Shown here one piece after another: positions 1 through 11,935 of a stretch of 64,000 nucleotides of DNA. Each line of letters starts with the position of its first letter. Position 1 is the first letter of the stretch. The notes beneath the pieces are model-generated. The model worked only from the letters and a program-made list of their open reading frames with translations. It did not search any database and was not told where the DNA came from. A program made the position numbers and the translations under genes. Source of the DNA: Clusia tigrina (Eukaryota > Arthropoda > Insecta > Diptera > Clusiidae); contig OV050032.1 in NCBI GenBank assembly GCA_920105625.2, forward strand, positions 96,952,542 through 97,016,541. The letters run 5' to 3'.

Positions 1-370
1 ACTTTTTACTGGAGCGTCATAAAACCTTGAAATTTTTTAACAATAAAGTACTCGAGCCTCTTGTCAATTTAAGCCATCGCTCAAAGCTATGCTACCCTTG
101 AGTCCCAAATCAAAGACTGATAAAACTTCAAACGCCCCTGACTTCTTTACGGTACGTCCTACACCTATCAAAGTTTGCAACATTCAAATGCTTGTAACTT
201 TTTACTGGCGCGTCCTAAAACCTTGAAGTTTTGTAACAATGAAGTACCCGAGCCTCTTATCAATTTAAGCTATCGCTCAAAACCATGCTACCCTAGAGTC
301 CCAAATCAAACACTGATAAAACTTCAAATGGTCCTAACTTCTATACGGTACGTCCTACACCTATCAAAGT

Positions 371-1560
371 TTGCAACATACAAATGCTTGTAACTTTTTA
401 CTGGAGCGGCATAAAACCTTGAAATTTTGTAACAATGAAGTACCCGAGCCTCTTGTCAATTTAAGCTATCGCTCAAAACTATGCTACCCTAGAGTCCCAA
501 ATCAAACACTGATAAAACTTCAAACGCCCCTAACTTCTTTACGGTACGTCCTACACCTATCAAAGTTTGCAACATACAAATGCTTGTAACTTTTTACTGG
601 AGCGTCATAAAACCTCGAAATTTTGTAACAATAAGGTACCCGAGCCTCTTGTCAATTTAAGCTATCGCTCAAAGCTATGCTACCCATGAGTCCCAAATCA
701 AACACTGATAAAACTTCAAACGCCCCTAACTTCTTTACGGTACATCCTACACCTATCAAAGTTTGCAACATACAAATGCTTGTAACTTTTTACTGGAGCG
801 TCATAAACCTTGAAATTTTGTAACAATAAAGTACCCGAGCCTCTTGTCAATTTAAGCTATCGCTCAAAGCTATGCTAACCTTGAGTCCCAAATCAAACAC
901 TGATAAAACTTCAAATTACCCTAACTTCTATACACTACGTCCTACACCTATCAAAATTTGCAACATACAAATGCTTGTAACTTTTTACTGCAGCGTCATA
1001 AAACATTGAAATTTTGTAACAATAAAGTACTCGAGCATCTTGTCAATTTAAGCCATCGCTCAAAGCTATGCTACCCTTGGGTCCCAAATCAAACACAGAT
1101 AAAACTTCAAACGCCCCTAACTTCTTTACGGTACGTCCTACACCTATCAAAGTTGGCAACATTCAAATGCTTGTAACTTTTTACTGGAGCGTCATAAAAC
1201 CTTGAAATTTTGTAACAATGAAGTACTCGAGCCTCTTGTCAATTTAAGCCATCGCTCAAAGCTATGCTACGCTTGAGTCCCAAATCAAACAATGATAAAA
1301 CTTCAAACGCCCCTAACTTCTTTACGGTACGTTATACACCTATCATAGTTTGCAACATACAAATGCTTGTAACTTTTTACTGGAGCGGCATAAAACCTTG
1401 AAATTTTGTAACAATGAAGTACCCGAGCCTCTTGTCAATTTAAGCTATCGCTCAAAACTATGCTACCCTAGAGTCCCAAATCAAACACTGATAAAACTTC
1501 AAACGCCCCTAACTTACATACGGTACGTCCTACACCTATCAAAGTTTGCAACATACAAAT
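371..1560 (+). repeat. Six-monomer left-edge block matching 47,430-48,620
   Basis: Six consecutive monomers have the same order of diagnostic variants as 47,430-48,620, at an offset of about 47,060. The order is: a 'gagcggcat' monomer; a 'cctcgaaat' monomer ending 'tacatcctac'; a 'ctaaccttgag / attaccc / cactacg' monomer; a 'ctcgagcatc / ccttgggt / gttggcaac' monomer; a 'gctacgcttgag / caatgat' monomer with the rare 'acgttatacacc'; and a second 'gagcggcat' monomer with 'taacttacatacgg'. A 1-bp deletion at about 791 ('gtcataaacc') is private to this copy. The block therefore belongs to the region C HOR type even though it lies at the left edge. Confidence 0.8.
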
Positions 1561-1978
1561 GCTTGTAACTTTTTACTGGAGCGTCATAAAACCTTGAAAT
1601 TTTGTAACAATGAAGTACCCGAGCATATTGTCAATTTAAGCCATCGCTCAAAGCTATGCTACCCTAGAGTCCCAAATCAAACACTGATAAAACTTCAAAC
1701 GCCCCTAACTTCTTTACGGTACGTCCTACACCTATAAAAGTTTGCAACATACAAATGCTTGTAACTTTTTACTGGAGCGTCATAAAACCTTGAAATTTTT
1801 TAACAATAAAGTACTCGAGCCTCTTGTCAATTTAAGCCATCGCTCAAAGCTATGCTACCCTTGAGTCCCAAATCAAAGACTGATAAAACTTCAAACGCCC
1901 CTGACTTCTTTACGGTACGTCCTACACCTATCAAAGTTTGCAACATTCAAATGCTTGTAACTTTTTACTGGCGCGTCC

Positions 1979-4900
1979 TAAAACCTTGAAGTTTTGTAAC
2001 AATGAAGTACCCGAGCCTCTTATCAATTTAAGCTATCGCTCAAAACCATGCTACCCTAGAGTCCCAAATCAAACACTGATAAAACTTCAAATGGTCCTAA
2101 CTTCTATACGGTACGTCCTACACCTATCAAAGTTTACAACATTCAAATGCTTGCAACTTTTTACTGGAGCGTCATAAAACCTTGAAATTTTGTAACAATA
2201 AAGTACTCGAGCCTCTTGTCAACTTAGGCCATCGCTCAAAGCTATGCTACCCTTGAGTCCCAAATCAAACACTGATAAAACTTCAAACGCCCCTAACTTC
2301 TTTACGGTACGTCCTACACCTATCAAAGTTTGCAACTTACAAACGCTTGTAACTTTTTACTGGAGCGTCATAAAACCTAGAAATTTTGTAACAATAAAGT
2401 ACTTGAGCATCTTGTCAATTTAAGTTATCGCTCAAAGCTATGCTACCCATGAGTCCCAAATCAAACACTGATAAAACTTCAAACGCCCCTAACTTCTTTA
2501 CGGTACGTCCTACACCTATCAAAGTTTGCAACATACAAATGCTTGTAACTTTTTACTGGAGCGTCATAAAACCTTGAAATTTTGTAACAATAAAGTACCC
2601 GAGCATATTGTCAATTTAAGCCATCGCTCAAAGCTATGCTACCCTAGAGTCCCAAATCAAACACTGATAAAACTTCAAATGGTCCTAACTTCTATACGGT
2701 ACGTCCTACACCTATCAAAGTTTACAACATTCAAATGCTTGTAACTTTTTACTGGAGCGTCATAAAACCTTGAAATTTTGTAACAATAAAGTACTCGAGC
2801 CTCTTGTCAACTTAGGCCATCGCTCAAAGCTATGCTACCCTTGAGTCCCAAATCAAACACTGATAAAACTTCAAACGCCCCTAACTTCTTTACGGTACGT
2901 CCTACACCTATCAAAGTTTGCAACTTACAAATGCTTGTAATTTTTTTCTGGAGCGTCATAAAACCTAGAAATTTTGTAACAATAAAGTACTTGAGCATCT
3001 TGTCAATTTAAGTTATCGCTCAAAGCTATGGTACCCATGAGTCCCAAATCAAACACTGATAAAACTTCAAACGCCCCTAACGTCTTTACGGTACGTCCTA
3101 CACCTATCAAAGTTTGCAACATACAAATGCTTGTAACTTTTTACTGGAGCGTCATAAAACCTTGAAATTTTGTAACAATGAAGTACCCGAGCATTTTATA
3201 AATTTAAGCCATCGCTCAACGCTATGCTACCCTAGAGTCCCAAATCAGACACTGATAAAACTTCAAACGCCCCTAACTTCTTTACGGTACGTCCTACACC
3301 TATCAAAGTTTGCAACATTCAAATGCTTGTAACTTTTTACTGGAGCGTCATAAAACCTTGAAATTTTGTAACAATAAAGTTCTCGAGCCTCTTGTCAAGT
3401 TAAGCCATCGCTCAAAGCTATGCTACCCTAGAGTCCCAAATCAAACACTGATAAAACTTCAAATTACCCTAACTTCTATACGGTACGTCCTACACCTATC
3501 AAAATTTGCAACATACAAATGCTTGTAACTTTTTACTGGAGCGTCATAAAACCTTGAAATTTTGTAACAATAAAGTACTCGAGCCTCTTGTCAACTTAGG
3601 CCATCGCTCAAAGCTATGCTACCCTTGAGTCCCAAATCAAACACTGATAAAACTTCAAACGCCCCTAACTTCTTTACGGTACGTCCTACACCTATCAAAG
3701 TTTGCAACTTACAAATGCTTGTAACTTTTTACTGGAGCGTCATAAAACCTAGAAATTTTGTAACAATAAAGTACTTGAGCATCTTGTCAATTTAAGTTAT
3801 CGCTCAAAGCTATGCTACCCTTGAGTCCCAAATCAAAGACTGATAAAACTTCAAACGCCCCTGACTTCTTTACGGTACGTCCTACACCTATCAAAGTTTG
3901 CAACATTCAAATGCTTGTAACTTTTTACTGGCGCGTCCTAAAACCTTGAAGTTTTGTAACAATGAAGTACCCGAGCCTCTTATCAATTTAAGCTATCGCT
4001 CAAAACCATGCTACCCTAGAGTCCCAAATCAAACACTGATAAAACTTCAAATGGTCCTAACTTCTATACGGTACGTCCTACACCTATCAAAGTTTACAAC
4101 ATTCAAATGCTTGCAACTTTTTACCGGAGCGTCATAAAACCTTGAAATTTTGTAACAATAAAGTACTCGAGCCTCTTGTCAACTTAGGCCATCGCTCAAA
4201 GCTATGCTACCCTTGAGTCCCAAATCAAACACTGATAAAACTTCAAACGCCCCTAACTTCTTTACGGTACGTCCTACACCTATCAAAGTTTGCAACTTAC
4301 AAATGCTTGTAACTTTTTACTGGAGCGTCATAAAACCTAGAAATTTTGTAACAATAAAGTACTTGAGCATCTTGTCAATTTAAGTTATCGCTCAAAGCTA
4401 TGCTACCCATGAGTCCCAAATCAAACACTGATAAAACTTCAAACGCCCCTAACTTCTTTACGGTACGTCCTACACCTATCAAAGTTTGCAACATACAAAT
4501 GCTTGTAACTTTTTACTGGAGCGTCATAAAACCTTGAAATTTTGTAACAATAAAGTACCCGAGCATATTGTCAATTTAAGCCATCGCTCAAAGCTATGCT
4601 ACCCTAGAGTCCCAAATCAAACACTGATAAAACTTCAAACGCCCCTAACTTCTTTACGGTACGTCCTACACCTATAAAAGTTTGCAACATACAAATGCTT
4701 GTAACTTTTTACTGGAGTGTCATAAAACCTTGAAATTTTGTAACAATAAAGTACTCGAGCCTCTTGTCAATTTAAGCCATCGCTCAAAGCTATGCTACCC
4801 TTGAGTCCCAAATCAAAGACTGATAAAACTTCAAACGCCCCTAACTTCTTTACGGTACGTCCTACACCTATCAAAGTTTGCAACATTCAAATGCTTGTAA

Positions 4901-5114
4901 CTTTTTACTGGCGCGTCCTAAAACCTTGAAATTTTGTAACAATGAAGTACCCGAGCCTCTTATCAATTTAAGCTATCGCTCAAAACCATGCTACCCTAGA
5001 GTCCCAAATCAAACACTGATAAAACTTCAAATGGTCCTAACTTCTATACGGTACGTCCTACACCTATCAAAGTTTACAACATTCAAATGCTTGTAACTTT
5101 TTACTGGAGCGTCA
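1979..5114 (+). repeat. 16-monomer HOR, region A, copy 1 (3,136 bp)
   Basis: This segment is repeated directly downstream at an offset of exactly 3,136 bp, which is 16 x 196. Private markers shared with copy 2 include 'aaacgcttg' near 2,340, 'tttttttctgg' near 2,942, 'ctatggtaccc' (a KpnI-type site) near 3,027, 'gcattttataaattt' near 3,192, 'ctcaacgctatg' near 3,215 and 'actggagtgtcat' near 4,713. The exact left breakpoint is ambiguous within 'taaaaccttgaa' (1,979-1,990), because both flanking monomers share those bases. Confidence 0.9.
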
Positions 5115-8100
5115 TAAAACCTTGAAGTTTTGTAACAATGAAGTACCCGAGCCTCTTATCAATTTAAGCTATCGCTCAAAACCATGCTACCCTAGAGTCC
5201 CAAATCAAACACTGATAAAACTTCAAATGGTCCTAACTTCTATACGGTACGTCCTACACCTATCAAAGTTTACAACATTCAAATGCTTGCAACTTTTTAC
5301 TGGAGCGTCATAAAACCTTGAAATTTTGTAACAATAAAGTACTCGAGCCTCTTGTCAACTTAGGCCATCGCTCAAAGCTATGCTACCCTTGAGTCCCAAA
5401 TCAAACACTGATAAAACTTCAAACGCCCCTAACTTCTTTACGGTACGTCCTACACCTATCAAAGTTTGCAACTTACAAACGCTTGTAACTTTTTACTGGA
5501 GCGTCATAAAACCTAGAAATTTTGTAACAATAAAGTACTTGAGCATCTTGTCAATTTAAGTTATCGCTCAAAGCTATGCTACCCATGAGTCCCAAATCAA
5601 ACACTGATAAAACTTCAAACGCCCCTAACTTCTTTACGGTACGTCCTACACCTATCAAAGTTTGCAACATACAAATGCTTGTAACTTTTTACTGGAGCGT
5701 CATAAAACCTTGAAATTTTGTAACAATAAAGTACCCGATCATATTGTCAATTTAAGCCATCGCTCAAAGCTATGCTACCCTAGAGTCCCAAATCAAACAC
5801 TGATAAAACTTCAAATGGTCCTAACTTCTATACGGTACGTCCTACACCTATCAAAGTTTACAACATTCAAATGCTTGTAACTTTTTACTGGAGCGTCATA
5901 AAACCTTGAAATTTTGTAACAATAAAGTACTCGAGCCTCTTGTCAACTTAGGCCATCGCTCAAAGCTATGCTACCCTTGAGTCCCAAATCAAACACTGAT
6001 AAAACTTCAAACGCCCCTAACTTCTTTACGGTACGTCCTACACCTATCAAAGTTTGCAACTTACAAATGCTTGTAATTTTTTTCTGGAGCGTCATAAAAC
6101 CTAGAAATTTTGTAACAATAAAGTACTTGAGCATCTTGTCAATTTAAGTTATCGCTCAAAGCTATGGTACCCATGAGTCCCAAATCAAACACTGATAAAA
6201 CTTCAAACGCCCCTAACGTCTTTACGGTACGTCCTACACCTATCAAAGTTTGCAACATACAAATGCTTGTAACTTTTTACTGGAGCGTCATAAAACCTTG
6301 AAATTTTGTAACAATGAAGTACCCGAGCATTTTATAAATTTAAGCCATCGCTCAACGCTATGCTACCCTAGAGTCCCAAATCAGACACTGATAAAACTGC
6401 AAACGCCCCTAACTTCTTTACGGTACGTCCTACACCTATCAAAGTTTGCAACATTCAAATGCTTGTAACTTTTTACTGGAGCGTCATAAAACCTTGAAAT
6501 TTTGTAACAATAAAGTTCTCGAGCCTCTTGTCAAGTTAAGCCATCGCTCAAAGCTATGCTACCCTAGAGTCCCAAATCAAACACTGATAAAACTTCAAAT
6601 TACCCTAACTTCTATACGGTACGTCCTACACCTATCAAAATTTGCAACATACAAATGCTTGTAACTTTTTACTGGAGCGTCATAAAACCTTGAAATTTTG
6701 TAACAATAAAGTACTCGAGCCTCTTGTCAACTTAGGCCATCGCTCAAAGCTATGCTACCCTTGAGTCCCAAATCAAACACTGATAAAACTTCAAACGCCC
6801 CTAACTTCTTTACGGTACGTCCTACACCTATCAAAGTTTGCAACTTACAAATGCTTGTAACTTTTTACTGGAGCGTCATAAAACCTAGAAATTTTGTAAC
6901 AATAAAGTACTTGAGCATCTTGTCAATTTAAGTTATCGCTCAAAGCTATGCTACCCTTGAGTCCCAAATCAAAGACTGATAAAACTTCAAACGCCCCTGA
7001 CTTCTTTACGGTACGTCCTACACCTATCAAAGTTTGCAACATTCAAATGCTTGTAACTTTTTACTGGCGCGTCCTAAAACCTTGAAGTTTTGTAACAATG
7101 AAGTACCCGAGCCTCTTATCAATTTAAGCTATCGCTCAAAACCATGCTACCCTAGAGTCCCAAATCAAACACTGATAAAACTTCAAATGGTCCTAACTTC
7201 TATACGGTACGTCCTACACCTATCAAAGTTTACAACATTCAAATGCTTGCAACTTTTTACCGGAGCGTCATAAAACCTTGAAATTTTGTAACAATAAAGT
7301 ACTCGAGCCTCTTGTCAACTTAGGCCATCGCTCAAAGCTATGCTACCCTTGAGTCCCAAATCAAACACTGATAAAACTTCAAACGCCCCTAACTTCTTTA
7401 CGGTACGTCCTACACCTATCAAAGTTTGCAACTTACAAATGCTTGTAACTTTTTACTGGAGCGTCATAAAACCTAGAAATTTTGTAACAATAAAGTACTT
7501 GAGCATCTTGTCAATTTAAGTTATCGCTCAAAGCTATGCTACCCATGAGTCCCAAATCAAACACTGATAAAACTTCAAACGCCCCTAACTTCTTTACGGT
7601 ACGTCCTACACCTATCAAAGTTTGCAACATACAAATGCTTGTAACTTTTTACTGGAGCGTCATAAAACCTTGAAATTTTGTAACAATAAAGTACCCGAGC
7701 ATATTGTCAATTTAAGCCATCGCTCAAAGCTATGCTACCCTAGAGTCCCAAATCAAACACTGATAAAACTTCAAACGCCCCTAACTTCTTTACGGTACGT
7801 CCTACACCTATAAAAGTTTGCAACATACAAATGATTGTAACTTTTTACTGGAGTGTCATAAAACCTTGAAATTTTGTAACAATAAAGTACTCGAGCCTCT
7901 TGTCAATTTAAGCCATCGCTCAAAGCTATGCTACCCTTGAGTCCCAAATCAAACACTGATAAAACTTCAAACGCCCCTAACTTCTTTACGGTACGTCCTA
8001 CACCTATCAAAGTTTGCAACATTCAAATGCTTGTAACTTTTTACTGGCGCGTCCTAAAACCTTGAAATTTTGTAACAATGAAGTACCCGAGCCTCTTATC

Positions 8101-8250
8101 AATTTAAGCTATCGCTCAAAACCATGCTACCCTAGAGTCCCAAATCAAACACTGATAAAACTTCAAATGGTCCTAACTTCTATACGGTACGTCCTACACC
8201 TATCAAAGTTTACAACATTCAAATGCTTGTAACTTTTTACTGGAGCGTCA
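5115..8250 (+). repeat. 16-monomer HOR, region A, copy 2 (3,136 bp)
   Basis: This is a direct copy of 1,979-5,114 with the same monomer order and the private markers listed there. A few differences arose after duplication: 'aaaactgcaaacg' near 6,397 where copy 1 has 'cttc', 'aatgattgtaac' near 7,832, and 'caaacactg' instead of 'caaagactg' near 7,954. The first monomer of the copy is a chimera: its first 40 bases are of the ordinary 'gagcgtcat' type and the rest is of the 'gaagttttg / cttatcaattt' type. That marks the crossover point. Confidence 0.9.
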
Positions 8251-9729
8251 TAAAACCTTGAAATTTTGTAACAATAAAGTACTCGAGCCTCTTGTCAACT
8301 TAGGCCATCGCTCAAAGCTATGCTACCCTTGAGTCCCAAATCAAACACTGATAAAACTTCAAACGCCCCTAACTTCTTTACGGTACGTCCTACACCTATC
8401 AAAGTTTGCAACTTACAAATGCTTGTAACTTTTTACTGGAGCGTCATAAAACCTAGAAATTTTGTAACAATAAAGTACTTGAGCATCTTGTCAATTTAAG
8501 TTATCGCTCAAAGCTATGGTACCCATGAGTCCCAAATCAAACACTGATAAAACTTCAAACGCCCCTAACGTCTTTACGGTACGTCCTACACCTATCAAAG
8601 TTTGCAACATACAAATGCTTGTAACTTTTTACTGGAGCGTCATAAAACCTTGAAATTTTGTAACAATGAAGTACCCGAGCATTTTATAAATTTAAGCCAT
8701 CGCTCAACGCTATGCTACCCTAGAGTCCCAAATCAGACACTGATAAAACTTCAAACGCCCCTAACTTCTTTACGGTACGTCCTACACCTATCAAAGTTTG
8801 CAACATTCAAATGCTTGTAACTTTTTACTGGAGCGTCATAAAACCTTGAAATTTTGTAACAATAAAGTTCTCGAGCCTCTTGTCAATTTAAGCCATCGCT
8901 CAAAGCTATGCTACCCTAGAGTCCCAAATCAAACACTGATAAAACTTCAAATTACCCTAACTTCTATACGGTACGTCCTACACCTATCAAAATTTGCAAC
9001 ATACAAATGCTTGTAACTTTTTACTGGAGCGTCATAAAACCTTGAAATTTTGTAACAATAAAGTACTCGAGCACATTGTCAATTTAAGCCATCGCTCAAA
9101 GCTATGCTACCCTTGAGTCCCAAATCAAACACTGATAAAACTTCAAACGCCCCTAACTTCTTTACGGTACGTCCTACACCTATCAAAGTTTGCAACATTC
9201 AAATGCTTGTAACTTTTTACTTTAGCGTCATAAAACCTTGAAATTTTGTAACAATAAAGTACCCGAGCCTCTTGTCAATTTAAGCTATCGCTCAAAGCTA
9301 TGCTAACCTTGAGTCCCAAATCAAACACTGATAAAACTTCAAATTACCCTAACTTCTATACGGTACGTCCTACACCTATCAAAATTTGCAACATACAAAT
9401 GCTTGTAACTTTTTACTGGAGCGTCATAAAACCTTGAAATTTTGTAACAATAAAGTACTCGAGCATCTTGTCAATTTAAGCCATCGCTCAAAGCTATGCT
9501 ACCCTTGGGTCCCAAATCAAACACAGATAAAACTTCAAACGCCCCTAACTTCTTTACGGTACGTCCTACACCTATCAAAGTTTGCAACATTCAAATGCTT
9601 GTAACTTTTTACTGGAGCGTCATAAAACCTTGAAATTTTGTAACAATAAAGTACGCGAGCATCTTGTCAATTTAAGTTATCGCTCAAAGCTATGCTACCC
9701 TAGAGTCCCAAATCAAACACTGATAAAAC
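8251..9729 (+). repeat. Mosaic tail of region A
   Basis: After copy 2 the monomer order no longer follows a single 3,136-bp offset. The part from about 8,230 to 9,060 follows 5,880-6,710 at an offset of 2,352 bp (12 units), including the shared 'ctatggtaccc' and 'gcattttataaattt' monomers. It lacks the 'tttttttctgg' variant there, so the segment looks patched from at least two sources. A private 'tttactttagcgtc' variant occurs near 9,222. From about 9,270 the monomers are of the 'ctaaccttgag' and 'ccttgggt' types that lead into region B. Confidence 0.65.
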
Positions 9730-10760
9730 TTCAAACGCCCCTAACTTCTTTACGGTACGTCCTACAATTATCAAAGTTTGCAACATTCAAATGCTTGTAA
9801 CTTTTTACTGGAGCGTCATAAAACCTTGATATTTTGTAACAATAAAGTTCTCGAGCCTCTTGTCAATTTAAGCCATCGCTCAAAGCTATGTTACCCTAGA
9901 GTCCCAAATCAAACACTGATAAAACTTCAAATTACCCTAACTTCTATACGGTACGTCCTACACCTATCAAAATTTGCAACATACAAATGCTTGTAACTTT
10001 TTACTGGAGCGTCATAAAACCTTGAAATTTTGTAACAATAAAGTACTCGAGCATCTTGTCAATTTAAGCTATCGCTCAAAGCTATGCTAACCTTGAGTCC
10101 CAAATCAAACACTGATAAAACTTCAAATTACCCTAACTTCTATACGGTACGTCCTACACCTATCAAAATTTGCAACATACAAATGCTTGTAACTTTTTAC
10201 TGGAGCGTCATAAAGCCTTGAAATTTTGTAACAATAAAGTACTCGAGCATCTTGTCAATTTAAGACATCGCTCAAAGCTATGCTACCCTTGGGTCCCAAA
10301 TCAAACACAGATAAAACTTCAAACGCCCCTAACTTCTTTACGGTACGTCCTACACCTATCAAAGTTTGCAACATTCAAATGCTTGTAACTTTTTACTGGA
10401 GCGTCATAAAACCTTGAAATTTTGTAACAATAAAGTACGCGAGCATCTTGTCAATTTAAGTTATCGCTCAAAGCTATGCTACCCATGAGTCCCAAATCAA
10501 ACACTGATAAAACTTCAAACGCCCCTAACTTCTTTACGGTACGTCCTACACCTATCAAAGTTTGCAACATACAAATGCTTGTAACTTTTTATTGGAGCGT
10601 CATAAAACCTTGAAATTTTGTAACAATGAAATACCCGATCATTTTGTCAATTTAAGCCATCGCTCAAAGCTATGCTACCCTAGAGTGCCAAATCAAACAC
10701 TGATAAAACTTCAAACGCCCCTAACTTCTTTACGGTACGTCCTACACCTATCAAAGTTTG

Positions 10761-10956
10761 CAACATTCAAATGCTTGTAACTTTTTACTGGCGCGTCCTA
10801 AAACCTTGAAATTTTGTAACAATGAAGTACCCGAGCCTCTTATCAATTTAAGCTATCGCTCAAAACCATGCTACCCTAGAGTCCCAAATCAAACACTGAT
10901 AAAACTTCAAATGGTCCTAACTTCTATACGGTACGTCCTACACCTATCAAAGTTTG
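10761..10956 (+). repeat. 'ggcgcgtcct' monomer subtype, exemplar
   Basis: This subtype differs from the consensus in 'ggcgcgtcct' for 'ggagcgtcat', 'cttatcaattt' for 'cttgtcaattt', 'caaaaccatg' for 'caaagctatg', and 'caaatggtcc' for 'caaacgcccc'. Copies start near 178, 1,941, 3,901, 4,881, 7,037, 8,017, 10,761, 13,109, 18,400, 20,948, 23,298 and 28,589, plus a chimera at 5,074-5,269. None is found after about 28,800. It is therefore a marker linking regions A and B to the exclusion of C. Confidence 0.88.
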
Positions 10957-11348
10957 CAACATACAAATGCTTGTAACTTTTTACTGGAGCGTCATAAAAC
11001 CTTGAAATTTTGTAACAATGAAGTACCCGAGCCTCTTGTCAATTTTGGCCATCGCTCAAAGCTAAGCTACCCTAGAGTCCCAAATCAAACACTGATAAAA
11101 CTTCAAACGCCCCTAACTTCTTTACGGTACGGCCTACACCTATCAAAGTTTGCAACATTCAAATGCTTGTAACTTTTTACTGGAGCGTCATAAAACCTTG
11201 AAATTTTGTAACAATAAAGTACCCGAGCCTCTTGTCAATTTAAGCTATCGCTCAAAGCTATGCTACCTATGAGTCCCAAATCAAACACTGATAAAACTTC
11301 AAACGCCCCTAACTTCTTTACGGTACGTCCTACACCTATCAAAGTTTG

Positions 11349-11544
11349 CAACATACAAATGCTTGTAACTTTTTAATGGAGCGTCATAAAACCTTGAAAT
11401 TTTGTAACAATGAAGTACCCGAGCCTCTTGTCAATTTAGGCCATCGCTCAAAGCTATGCTACCCTAGAGTCCCAAATCAAACACAGATAAAACTTCAAAC
11501 GCCCCTAACTTCTTTACGGTACGTCCTACACTATCAAAGTTTGC
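11349..11544 (+). repeat. 'tttaatggagcg' monomer subtype of region B, exemplar
   Basis: This subtype has a instead of c in 'ttttactgg', together with 'tttaggcc' and 'ctagag'. Copies start near 11,349, 13,698, 15,657, 16,049, 18,988, 21,536, 23,886, 25,846, 26,238, 29,177, 31,135, 31,527, 33,877 and 34,269. It is confined to region B, where it occupies HOR positions 6 and 8. This exemplar and its 10.19-kb partner (from 21,536) lack one base in 'cctacactatc', so each is 195 bp. Confidence 0.85.
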
Positions 11545-11739
11545 AACATACAAATGCTTGTAACTTTTTACTGGAGCGTCATAAAACCTTGAAATTTTGT
11601 AACAATAAAGTACCCGAGCCTCTTGTCAATTTAAGCTATCGCTCAAAGCTATGCTACCCTAGAGTCCCAAATCAAACACTGATAAAACAACAAACGCCCC
11701 TAACTTCTTTACGGTACGGCCTACACCTATCAAAGTTTG

Positions 11740-11935
11740 CAACATACAAATGCTTGTAACTTTTTACTGGAGCGTCATAAAACCTTGAAATTTTGTAACA
11801 ATAAAGTACCCGAGCCTCTTGTCAATTTAAGCTATCGCTCAAAGCTATGCTACCCTTGAGTCCCAAATCAAACACTGATAAAACTTCAAACGCCCCTAAC
11901 TTCTTTACGGTACGTCCTACACCTATCAAAGTTTG
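11740..11935 (+). repeat. Reference monomer identical to the majority consensus
   Basis: This 196-bp copy carries the commonest base at every position I compared, so it serves as the numbering reference (position 1 = the first c of 'caacatac'). Its composition is A 64, C 50, G 25, T 57. It contains six CpGs (positions 34, 72, 97, 152, 169, 174) and two GTAC sites (67 and 171). The main variable positions are: 30-40 (ctggagcgtcat, ggcgcgtcct, aatggagcg, gagcggcat); 64 (aataaag or aatgaag); 71-79 (cccgagcctc, ctcgagcctc, ctcgagcatc); 88-95 (tttaagct, tttaagcc, tttaggcc, cttaggcc); 115-121 (cttgag, ctagag, catgag, cttggg); 135-138 (actg, acag, aatg); 150-157 (acgcccc, attaccc, atggtcc); and 189-202. 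Confidence 0.95.

Larger units (their letters stand above)
1..9729 (+). repeat. Region A: monomers organised around a 16-mer HOR
   Basis: This block is distinguished by monomers reading 'cttgtcaacttaggcc', 'caacttacaaatg' and 'agtttacaacattc', which are rare or absent later. From 958 to beyond 9,996 every monomer is exactly 196 bp. It also holds most 'ggcgcgtcct' monomers. The core is a 3,136-bp direct duplication, listed separately, with a mosaic tail after 8,251 and a C-like left edge before about 1,700. The right limit is the point where the 10.19-kb repeat of region B begins. No genes are present. Confidence 0.85.

Noticed and set aside
2807..2998. Minus-strand open frames (also 5,943-6,134 and 63,253-63,504)
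   Set aside because: They are reverse readings of ordinary monomers whose stop codons were lost by single substitutions. The first two are the same monomers in the two 3,136-bp copies.
3020..3040. KpnI-type site 'ggtaccc' as a boundary of an inserted element
   Set aside because: It is a single c-to-g change in 'gctaccc' within an ordinary 196-bp monomer, and it recurs at 6,166 and 8,518 through HOR duplication.
11346..11759. Open frame of 137 codons (also at 21,533 and 60,557)
   Set aside because: A 1-bp deletion makes one monomer 195 bp, so two successive units fall into the same frame. It is a fusion of two spurious frames and carries no evidence of coding.
11890..11900. 'cccctaac' / 'accctaac' as telomere repeat (CCCTAA)
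   Set aside because: There is only one hexamer per 196-bp monomer, never in tandem, and it lies at a fixed position of the unit.
11740..11935. CENP-B box
   Set aside because: No segment on either strand of the consensus fits the TTCG...A..CGGG core. The 'cccgag' at position 70 and the occasional 'ctcgaaa' near 46 are in the wrong order and spacing.
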